Shown here piece after piece: positions 1 to 6,103 of a stretch of DNA of 7,489 bases. The DNA comes from DATIJJ01 sp039936115 (GTDB lineage Bacteria; Pseudomonadota; Gammaproteobacteria; DSM-16500): NCBI GenBank assembly GCA_039936115.1, contig JBDTIZ010000078.1, positions 1 to 7,489 on the forward strand, given 5' to 3'. The notes beneath the pieces are model-generated. The model did not search any database. It saw only the letters and a list, made by a program, of their open reading frames with translations, and was not told where the DNA came from. The first letter of the stretch is position 1, and each line of letters begins with the position of its first letter. Position numbers and translations under genes: made by a program.

Positions 1-65
1 TAAGAAAAGGTTAAGCTTAAATTGATAAAATATTACTTAAATTTGCTAAAGAGAAGAGAAGAAGA

Positions 66-1838
66 ATGCAAGATAATAGATCCGACAGTTCCAATACTAA
101 AAATGGTTTGATAGGCACCTTATACGGTTTTTTATCAGTATCAAATATGCGAAGTTGGTTAAGCGCTTCTGTAGCTGCTATTCAAGATGGAAAGACGTGG
201 CTTTTTGAAAAATTCAATAGTGTCTTAATGTCTTCAGGATTAACAAATACTTCTGCCGCACAGCATATTGCAATTCCCCAACATCCTCAAAAAAATAAAA
301 TACATGCTGATGCGCCTTTTAACGAGCAGAGTCTTCCTGCTTGGAATAATAGGGTTTCTAATGAAGATCAGCCGCGGTTTAGCATGACTGATCCATGGGA
401 AATGGCTGGAGTCCCACCCCAAGTTCGAGAAGGTGCTGAAGTGTGTAGTGATGCCGAGATTTGGGTGGGGCGCGATGGCGAGGGAGATTTGCGTTCAGGA
501 TTATGGGGGGAACTGGCTAATGACGTAGTTTGGGCGGACGATGGTGAGGTGAAGCCTTGGCCAGAATCAAATTGGGAAGATGTCATCAATACCGGTTGTG
601 AAATTGAAGAATTCGAAGTTTTTCAAAAGAAGTCAAATGAGCAAGTAGCTCGTGAAATATTAGAAAAACGAATCGGTTGGAAAACTGAAACGGCTCAGAT
701 GAATAAACCTGATGACGAATTCTATAAAAAAGTTAAACAATATGCTGAGGGCAGAGGATATCAGCTGGAGGCACTGCTTCAGGATGATCAAACAAGAAAA
801 ACTTTTGAAGGTAGTACGTTGTTAAAGCCTATTGTCGCTAGAATAATTGCTGATGACATTTTTAGTAAACGAGTATCGTTGATGAATGGAGCGGCTATCC
901 AGGGTAAACATAATCCACAAGGATTTGAACAATCAGTACGAAATTATTGCAAAAATAAAGAATGGTCTTTGGAAGAGCTTCTCCAATGTTCCTATGTAAG
1001 AGATAAATTTGAGGCAAGCTCTATCCTAAAACCTATGAAAAATACAGTTTTAACCAAAGATCTATTTAATAATATTAATTTAAGAAAAAATTTATTATGG
1101 GACAGTGCTAAGAGCAGTCGAAGTGCTTTTATTCAATCGATTCACAATTTTTCTAAAGAAAAAGGATTTGACCTAAGTGTTCTTCTTCTTGATTCTAACA
1201 ACACAGAGCAACTTAAAGAGTTTAACAAAGATCCATTATTAAAAATGGTAAGCGCCTCCGTTATTGCGCAACATATTTATGAGCAACGAGATAGGGATGC
1301 ACTTATAAGTCAAGGTCGGTATCGCCTAAAGCGTTTAATTGATTTGGTTCAACATTGCTCTAGGAAGTATCATTTTGAGTTAAAAGATTTACTTGATATT
1401 CCTGAAGCTAGAAAAATATTTGATTCAAGCAAAAGATTAACGCTAGTACGACTAATGTTCGAGCAACAGACTAAAAGATCTGAGCAAAAAACGGAGCATG
1501 AACATCATCGTGCGCATGAAAAACATAATCACCATCAAAAATCACGAACAAGGGGTTTAGATTCACAGGCAGCACAGGAGGGAAGCGGACCTGGACTGCT
1601 TACTCAAGTGGGTTTTTGGCAACTTGGTGTTAATATTAAAGATAAAAACGCTGTTAATAGAGCACTTAATAAAATGTTATTAAAGGGGGATCATCCTGAC
1701 AAAGGAGGTGCTGATGGTGATAAGGTTAGAGGAATCAATCGAGCTAAGGAATTGAATGCAGCCGGTAGATTGCCAGATTATATACAAGATAAAGAAGAAC
1801 TTCGAGGGCAGCGACGAGGCGGTCCCGGCGGTAAATAA
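66..1838 (+). CDS. Tandem-repeat protein with C-terminal J-domain, candidate secreted effector
   Basis: 590 residues, no recognised full-length homologue. In order: a weakly amphipathic N-terminus without a convincing signal peptide; a tryptophan-rich acidic segment (about 130-175, Trp at 133, 147, 156, 165 and 170); four repeats beginning at residues 219, 287, 355 and 424, each with a V/I-x-x-aromatic helix followed by an L-x-x-LL motif; a His/Lys/Glu linker (475-492); and a J-domain-like module (about 515-567). The last has FWQLGV as helix I, a basic helix II, HPDKGG with the catalytic HPD at 543-545, and a short helix III (INRAKEL). J-domains stimulate Hsp70 ATPase; which Hsp70, bacterial or host, cannot be told. 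The ATG follows a purine-rich Shine-Dalgarno stretch (GAGAAGAGAAGAAGA). No transmembrane helix is evident. The C-terminus ends in a Gly/Arg-rich tail. The gene probably shares a transcript with the F-box gene downstream. Effector status is inferred from the domain make-up and the neighbours. Confidence 0.8.
   Translation: MQDNRSDSSNTKNGLIGTLYGFLSVSNMRSWLSASVAAIQDGKTWLFEKFNSVLMSSGLTNTSAAQHIAIPQHPQKNKIHADAPFNEQSLPAWNNRVSNEDQPRFSMTDPWEMAGVPPQVREGAEVCSDAEIWVGRDGEGDLRSGLWGELANDVVWADDGEVKPWPESNWEDVINTGCEIEEFEVFQKKSNEQVAREILEKRIGWKTETAQMNKPDDEFYKKVKQYAEGRGYQLEALLQDDQTRKTFEGSTLLKPIVARIIADDIFSKRVSLMNGAAIQGKHNPQGFEQSVRNYCKNKEWSLEELLQCSYVRDKFEASSILKPMKNTVLTKDLFNNINLRKNLLWDSAKSSRSAFIQSIHNFSKEKGFDLSVLLLDSNNTEQLKEFNKDPLLKMVSASVIAQHIYEQRDRDALISQGRYRLKRLIDLVQHCSRKYHFELKDLLDIPEARKIFDSSKRLTLVRLMFEQQTKRSEQKTEHEHHRAHEKHNHHQKSRTRGLDSQAAQEGSGPGLLTQVGFWQLGVNIKDKNAVNRALNKMLLKGDHPDKGGADGDKVRGINRAKELNAAGRLPDYIQDKEELRGQRRGGPGGK
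720..1475 (+). repeat. Four tandem protein repeats of about 68 residues within the J-domain protein
   Basis: The encoded repeats begin at residues 219, 287, 355 and 424, spaced 68, 68 and 69 residues. Shared positions: hydrophobic at 1, V or I at 5, Y/F/C at 8, aromatic at 14, L at 16, LL at 19-20. In the first three this is followed by a hydrophobic-L-K motif about 17-20 residues later and a V/I-I/L-x-x-D/H-I/L-F/Y motif. The fourth copy lacks a normal second half and runs into the histidine-rich linker. The third carries a three-residue insertion before its LLK motif. The DNA copies are strongly diverged, so the duplication is old and the protein pattern is under selection. I do not recognise the family; an all-helical repeat scaffold is likely. 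Confidence 0.75.
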
Positions 1839-1891
1839 ATTTCTCAAAGCAAGCGTTAATCAGTTAATTGAATAAAATATAAAAGAGGTAG

Positions 1892-2371
1892 ATGATGAGT
1901 ACATCACGTAAAAAAGGCATTCAAAATACAAATAAGACTATTAATCATATATTATCAACATGTCCTATTCCTCAAGTCACTCTTAGTCACGATTTTTTTA
2001 AAGTAGATGATGCGAAAGTATCTTTAAGCGACCATTTTAAATTGGAATTACAAAGAACCCCTAAAGGAATTTATTTAAATCCTGCGCAAAAAAATGAAAC
2101 GCACAGTCAAATTTCTCGCATTATAAGTGCTCTTTGGCTAGATATTTTCTCTTACCTTGATACTTCAACATTAGTGATTATGATGATTTCTTGCAAAAAA
2201 ATGGCTAATTTGACAAATGATGATAAAGTGAGAGAACGGCTATATTTGTCAAAACAATATCATTTATTTACAAAGCGAACCTTCTCATTTATTGATGAAA
2301 CACCAGAATTAACGATAGCTAGTTTGTCTGATCATTTATCATTACCGAGTCAAGCTATGAAAGCTACTTAG
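1892..2371 (+). CDS. Small F-box-like domain protein, candidate effector
   Basis: 159 residues. Residues 78-118 fit an F-box: I-x-x-L-x-x-D-I-F-S-Y-L-D at 78-90, a hydrophobic stretch with L94, then S-C-K-K-M at 100-104, L107, N-D-D at 109-111 and R-x-x-L-Y at 114-118. The usual leading LP is absent. In eukaryotes the F-box binds SKP1 within SCF ubiquitin ligases, and several intracellular bacteria inject F-box proteins to redirect host ubiquitination; that role here is inference. The flanks (1-77 and 119-159) match nothing I know and would have to hold the substrate-binding part, though no leucine-rich or ankyrin repeats are visible. Two ATGs are adjacent; AGAGG (1884-1888) is only 3 bases from the first but 6 from the second, so translation may start at 1895. 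It begins 53 bases after the J-domain gene with no terminator between, suggesting an operon. Confidence 0.72.
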   Translation: MMSTSRKKGIQNTNKTINHILSTCPIPQVTLSHDFFKVDDAKVSLSDHFKLELQRTPKGIYLNPAQKNETHSQISRIISALWLDIFSYLDTSTLVIMMISCKKMANLTNDDKVRERLYLSKQYHLFTKRTFSFIDETPELTIASLSDHLSLPSQAMKAT

Positions 2372-2611
2372 GAGTCAGAAAGCCAGAAGTTTATAACGAG
2401 GTTCGGCCGCGATTCGAGTCATAAAGTTTAGAGTGAGAAGGCCGCGCATTTCTGCACGATTTTTATTTTTGATACGGAAAAACTGTCTGATCTCCTCAAA
2501 CACCGTACAAAATTTCAAGGCACAAAATATGTTTTCAAATCCCTTCATGATAGAGAGCCTGGATTTTGTCACGCGATGGTCTGACTCCATTCACTGAGTT
2601 TTGACAGATCC
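2372..2611 (-). mobile_element. Insertion-sequence relic, left copy (decayed transposase 3' part plus a terminal repeat)
   Basis: A 71-residue minus-strand reading frame (2375-2590) includes R-I-K-N-K-N-R-A-E-M followed by L-L-T-L, which parallels I-I-K-N-K-S-R-A-V-M then L-L-T-L in the right-hand relic. At DNA level 2419-2474 matches 5424-5480 at 49 of 57 aligned positions, with a one-base gap that puts the left copy out of frame after LLTL. The sequence TTTTGACAGA at 2599-2608 is the exact inverse of TCTGTCAAAA at 5342-5351 and is read here as an element end. I infer a decayed DDE-type transposase tail; the family is not identifiable by eye and no catalytic residues remain. The left limit abuts the F-box stop codon and is uncertain. 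Confidence 0.5.
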
Positions 2612-2627
2612 GATTGATATATATAGT
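2601..2627 (+). promoter_or_regulatory. Possible outward promoter from the insertion-sequence end
   Basis: A perfect -35 hexamer TTGACA (2601-2606) lies in the terminal repeat of the relic. It points toward the coiled-coil gene and is followed by TATAGT (2622-2627, five of six to consensus). The spacing is 15 bases, shorter than the ideal 17, so strength is doubtful. Insertion-sequence ends often carry outward -35 boxes that form hybrid promoters. Confidence 0.35.
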
Positions 2628-2679
2628 GATTTATTAGCAAAATTTTTGATGAGTAAATTGATCATAATTTCAGGTGTTT

Positions 2680-2712
2680 CTTAATAAAACCTTAATAGTA
2701 ATTGGGTATCAT
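2680..2712 (+). promoter_or_regulatory. PmrA-like tandem operator with -10 element
   Basis: Two direct half-sites, CTTAATAAA (2680-2688) and CTTAATAGT (2691-2699), repeat with an 11-base period and a 2-base gap. The Legionella PmrA consensus, as I recall it, is cTTAATatT-N2-cTTAATatT; the halves match at about 7/9 and 8/9. The TT that the Coxiella version places between the halves is AA here. A good -10, TATCAT (2707-2712), follows 7 bases later, so the site covers the -35 region as expected for an OmpR-class activator. Predicted transcription would start near 2719, giving a leader of about 40 bases to the ATG at 2758. Regulation by PmrA is inferred from sequence only. Confidence 0.6.
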
Positions 2713-2745
2713 CATTACACCAAACTACACAAAACTACAAAAAAC

Positions 2746-2749
2746 GAGG
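2746..2749 (+). promoter_or_regulatory. Ribosome binding site deciding the coiled-coil gene start
   Basis: GAGG sits 8 bases before ATG 2758. The frame stays open upstream to a GTG at 2674, but that codon has no Shine-Dalgarno and would lie upstream of the predicted transcription start, so 2758 is preferred. Confidence 0.7.
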
Positions 2750-2757
2750 CTTTAATC

Positions 2758-5337
2758 ATGCACCCACGCGAGCACAAACATGACAACATTTCTGATATTA
2801 CTTCAACTCCTACTACATTTCGCACTGTAGAATCAAACGCTGAAGGAATGAGCATTGCTAAATTGGAAGAAGTTATCAACAGCTTTACTATCCTTGGATA
2901 TCAGATTGCAGCAACAGCAGAACAAGAAGTTGATAATAGCAAAAAAACAAATGTTATGCTGATGTGCTTTGAACATGCTCAGCGTTTAACTGTAATATTG
3001 CAATCAAAAAAACGAGAAGCAGCAGAAGGGGAATTAATTGCAGACGCTATTGCCGCTGAGAAACAAGACCTTGAACGTGATAATCAACAGCTAATCGAAG
3101 AAATTGAGGCGCTATATCGCACCTTCCCCACATCTTTAAAAAATATTAAAGAACAAGCAGATAAATACATGGCAGAACTGACTAAATTTGAAGAAAAAAG
3201 TTCTGCAATTGCAGAACTTGAGGCTGCATTCTTACCAGCTAAAGAGACTGTCGATGAAGTGCAGATAGCTAGCAAGAGCTTAAGTTCTCTTGCAACACTT
3301 TATGTGCAAATGAAGAATAAACAAGTCACCATGCGCAAAGATGATCGCACCTCTTTACAAGCGGCCACAAATAAAACCATTCCAGATAAGCAATTTGACC
3401 TACTGATTCAGAGCGCAAAAAGTTGCATGTTAGGCGAACTTAAGCAAAAATTAGATGCGATTGACAGTGTTCTCAACCCGCTGCGAAAGTTAGAAACTCA
3501 GAAAAAAGAAAAAGCAATTGCAGATGCAACACGGCATAAACTTGAAGCAGAACAAAAAAATCAAACTCTACAAAAAGCTAAAGATACTGAAGAGCATCAA
3601 AAAATAGTTACTTCGATCAAAATGCCGAATGTATCAGACATCACTCGCGACAAAGAACTAGCAGTTCTATTAAAAGCTGAAAAAGAAAATACAGCCATGT
3701 GTTTTAAAGCAATACCAAGAACAAAAACAAATGGTGCTTTGTACGACCAGGTTATTGCGGAGAGAGAGCAAGCACTTGTTGCATTGATTACATTAATACA
3801 CGGTAAATATGTAAATGCCGACGCGATAGATAGTTATAGAGCTATACTAGATCAAGCTTGCCAATCATTCTTAGAGTTTGGATCAGCTCAGATGGTTACT
3901 AGTTGCAAAATGATGCTGGAAGATACACTGGCAAAACACAAAACTAATTTTGAACTTATTTCAAAAACTAAACAGGAAGCCGAGGTATTACTGCAACAGC
4001 TAGAGGCCCTCGATCCAAGTCTTGATGTTGTCAATGCTGATGAAGAAAGGGATAGAGCAATCTATGTTAAGCGTCGGGCAGAACTAGATGAACGTATAAG
4101 CAGAACACAGAATGGCCTGGATCCTGAGCTATTAACGAAACACTTAGTTAGTATGCAAGATGAACTCGAAAAAATTCTTAGCGTACAAGCACCTGAATTG
4201 CTTAATCAAGCCACTATGTTGTTAAACGCACTTAAGCCACATGTCACAGAAAATGAAATTAAAGATTACATGCAACAAATAAGTAAAGTTGCAGAAAATA
4301 AACTGTCATTTAAATGCATTCAAGATCTCAAACAGATTATTACACGCATAAAAGAGAATCTGGAATTGCAATTAGCAATAGTGTCATCAACGCAAGCAGC
4401 ATTTAAAGAAAAACTTTCCGCTTTAAAAACTGAAGCTAGAGATTTGCAACATCAATACCAAAATATAGAATTGCTAAAAAATGCAACTCTAAATTCAAAT
4501 GCTCTGGAAGCTGTAATCAATGCTATGGAAGCAGCATCGATAAAAACTAATTCCACAATACCTTTGGATAACTATATAGCGTCACTCTTAGCCACTATAA
4601 GCGAGCAACTCTCTTTAACAGCAGAGCAAGCACAATTAAATCAAGTTGCATCGTTAAGGGAGCAAACTGCTGTTTTAGGCACGACTGCAAGTGCACTCAA
4701 TCGAAGACGGATAGCTATCCAAGTAGTGTTGAATGAATTTGATGATGAAGTTGGAAATAATGATATGAAGGAAGCTCTTTTAGCTTTGAAACAAAAGATT
4801 AAAGATTTAGGCGATAGAATAACATCTCAACATGAATTAAATACTACGGATATGGATTCAGGCTATATAGCTCAAGCCAGCGCTAATCTGAAGACCCTCT
4901 CTTTGGCCGCAGTAAATATCAACAACGAACTTGCGGCACTGGAACTGCAAATGCTCGAGAAAGAAAAGTCTGTTGGACAGTTTGAAGAGCTTGATGAAAA
5001 AGATCATAACAATGAAACTGCGGAAATCTTTGTGTTATCACCTTCATCAGGTCGCACAACAACAGCGCACGTGTCATCTCTTCTCAGCAGAGTACTGCCT
5101 TGTTCGAATGCTGAAGAAGAGGAAGTAGTGAATCTGGATGAGGATGCGATGAAGAAACGAGCACTCGCGAGAGCTCAAATACATGCAGGCTTTGATGATA
5201 CGATAGCGGAAGCAACAGCTATGCTAGTAGGGCTATCAAAACAATCGTTCCTAGGCAGGAGGTCTACGTCTGTAATTTCCCAAGCAGATGAACAAGCAAT
5301 ACAAGAAATAATGCAGGGTTTAGATAATACATTATAA
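2758..5337 (+). CDS. Large coiled-coil protein, candidate type IV secretion effector
   Basis: 859 residues from the ATG chosen by its GAGG ribosome site. Residues of about 30-750 are almost entirely helix-forming, rich in Glu, Lys, Gln, Ala and Leu with many heptad-like stretches and few Gly or Pro. There is no signal peptide and no membrane segment. A Ser/Thr/Pro/Gly-containing break near 758-780 separates the rod from a C-terminal region carrying four consecutive glutamates (786-789, then VVNLDED) and a last helical part ending QGLDNTL. Acidic E-blocks near the C-terminus are a known feature of Dot/Icm substrates, although they usually lie nearer the end than the 70 residues seen here. No enzymatic motif was found, and the rod resembles generic coiled-coil proteins, so function is unknown. 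A PmrA-like site precedes it. The stop codon touches an insertion-sequence end, so the natural C-terminus may have been trimmed. Confidence 0.85.
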   Translation: MHPREHKHDNISDITSTPTTFRTVESNAEGMSIAKLEEVINSFTILGYQIAATAEQEVDNSKKTNVMLMCFEHAQRLTVILQSKKREAAEGELIADAIAAEKQDLERDNQQLIEEIEALYRTFPTSLKNIKEQADKYMAELTKFEEKSSAIAELEAAFLPAKETVDEVQIASKSLSSLATLYVQMKNKQVTMRKDDRTSLQAATNKTIPDKQFDLLIQSAKSCMLGELKQKLDAIDSVLNPLRKLETQKKEKAIADATRHKLEAEQKNQTLQKAKDTEEHQKIVTSIKMPNVSDITRDKELAVLLKAEKENTAMCFKAIPRTKTNGALYDQVIAEREQALVALITLIHGKYVNADAIDSYRAILDQACQSFLEFGSAQMVTSCKMMLEDTLAKHKTNFELISKTKQEAEVLLQQLEALDPSLDVVNADEERDRAIYVKRRAELDERISRTQNGLDPELLTKHLVSMQDELEKILSVQAPELLNQATMLLNALKPHVTENEIKDYMQQISKVAENKLSFKCIQDLKQIITRIKENLELQLAIVSSTQAAFKEKLSALKTEARDLQHQYQNIELLKNATLNSNALEAVINAMEAASIKTNSTIPLDNYIASLLATISEQLSLTAEQAQLNQVASLREQTAVLGTTASALNRRRIAIQVVLNEFDDEVGNNDMKEALLALKQKIKDLGDRITSQHELNTTDMDSGYIAQASANLKTLSLAAVNINNELAALELQMLEKEKSVGQFEELDEKDHNNETAEIFVLSPSSGRTTTAHVSSLLSRVLPCSNAEEEEVVNLDEDAMKKRALARAQIHAGFDDTIAEATAMLVGLSKQSFLGRRSTSVISQADEQAIQEIMQGLDNTL

Positions 5338-5509
5338 GGGTTCTGTCAAAATCGCTACCTGTAGCTATAAGTTCAGTACAACCTAACTATCTTTATGTAG
5401 CAGTAGGAAGGATTTTTTTGAAATCATAAAGCTTTAACGTGAGAAGGCTGAGCATTACTGCACGGCTTTTATTTTTGATAATGTGTAATTGAAAATTACG
5501 CTTGGCAGA
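5338..5509 (-). mobile_element. Insertion-sequence relic, right copy (transposase C-terminal tail plus terminal repeat)
   Basis: An element end, GGG then TTCTGTCAAAA (5338-5351), begins directly after the coiled-coil stop codon. On the minus strand, 5509 down to the TAA at 5393-5395 reads as a coding tail: S-A-K-R-N-F-Q-L, then I-I-K-N-K-S-R-A-V-M, L-L-T-L-K-L-Y-D-F-K-K-I and PTAT-stop. This looks like the C-terminus of a DDE-type transposase, with the rest missing to the right. The stretch 5424-5480 is the match to 2419-2474. Both relics have the same (minus) orientation, but here the 3' terminus is preserved. The terminal region also holds a small hairpin, GCTAC-CT-GTAGC (5354-5365). Family not identified. 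Confidence 0.55.
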
Positions 5510-5516
5510 TTTAAAT

Positions 5517-5557
5517 AAAAGGATCAAGTCTCAACTATTAAGTCTTGATCCTTTTTT
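5517..5557. terminator. Strong bidirectional intrinsic terminator
   Basis: AAAAGGATCAAG (5517-5528) pairs perfectly with CTTGATCC plus TTTT (5544-5555) around a 15-base loop, and a run of six T follows the GC-containing stem. A-rich DNA on the other side makes it usable from both strands. It separates the rightward coiled-coil gene from the leftward hydrolase genes and can end transcription from both. Confidence 0.85.
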
Positions 5558-5631
5558 ATTAGAGTAAAACGCAACGACTTGAATTTTGTTTCTTTATTTT
5601 AGAGCTAGGGTCTTGGATATTCCCTTTCCTG
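5558..5631. other. Short intergenic stretch with no recognisable feature
   Basis: Between the terminator and the last recognisable codons of the hydrolase pseudogene. It may be the rotted 3' part of that gene; no similarity to the expected C-terminal hydrolase block is visible. Confidence 0.4.
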
Positions 5632-6100
5632 AGGTGCACTTAGAATTAATTCCTCATCACCCTAATTACGCGTGCTGGGTGTCATACCTAAGTCATACAT
5701 TCCAAATACTAAATTAGCCCCCCTAAATTGTGCATAAGAATGCTTGTCTCACATGCGTAATAAGCAATAAAGTTAGAGCACAAAGATGCGCGCCTGCTGA
5801 ACCACCGCCAATCAAAATATGGTCTGTACCAAATTCTTTCAGAGCGTTTTCGACTAACCATAATGCCGCACTTTCACAGTCTTCTATTGCTGCTGGATAA
5901 GGGTGCCAATCTGTATTCAACACTAATAAGAACAACTTGAGCTTCTTTAGCAATACTTTCCAGACGAGTATCTTGCCAATCAGCAGCACCAGATATCCAA
6001 CCACCGCCATGTATGAAGAGATACACCCCTTTAATTTTATCGGGCTTGAATTGACGTAATTTAATATTATTACCCGATAGTCCAGTGATATAGCGATCGA
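5632..6100 (-). pseudogene. Degraded hormone-sensitive-lipase-type alpha/beta hydrolase
   Basis: Reading the minus strand across frames restores a typical fold: IDRYITG near the 5' end, then VYLFIHGGGW with the oxyanion-hole HGGGW at 5997-6011, VEYRLAP near 5905, YPAAIEDCE in a different frame, and GGGSAGAH with the nucleophile serine (about 5788-5809). A third frame then gives RGANLVFGMYDL and TPS-R-N. Lesions: a frameshift near 5899, where family members usually read LAP-E-H-P-YPAA, so a short deletion is likely; a second frameshift near 5757; TGA at 5749-5751, probably from an arginine CGA; and TAG at 5662-5664 where RNW is expected. The N-terminal 50 or so residues and the C-terminal block with the acid and histidine of the triad are missing. 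No start codon is present: an in-frame stop lies just upstream, inside the end of the intact hydrolase gene. It cannot make an active enzyme. Confidence 0.85.
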
Positions 6101-6103
6101 TTG

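Noticed and set aside
368..589. 73-residue minus-strand reading frame opposite the Trp-rich segment
   Set aside because: Ser/Pro/Thr-rich antisense shadow of the tryptophan/acidic segment of the J-domain gene.
1855..1868. GTTAAT repeats before the F-box gene as a PmrA site
   Set aside because: The period is 8 bases, not 11, and neither half has the leading C; probably AT-rich chance.
2674..2757. Extending the large coiled-coil protein to GTG 2674 (887 residues)
   Set aside because: No ribosome site before the GTG, and the PmrA-like box and -10 would fall inside the coding region; ATG 2758 has GAGG at good spacing.
4931..5128. 65-residue plus-strand reading frame
   Set aside because: Lies entirely within the large coiled-coil gene in another frame; no ribosome site and biased composition typical of a shadow.
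2599..5351. The 2.75 kb block as an intact transposable unit
   Set aside because: The 10-base inverted ends are not flanked by a matching target duplication and the two relics have the same orientation, so rearranged debris is more likely than a single unit.
5723..6010. Reading 5723-6010 minus as an intact small protein
   Set aside because: It is the middle fragment of the hydrolase pseudogene: its first 30 or so residues are out of frame relative to the HGGGW and VEYRLAP coding, and its end is also out of frame.
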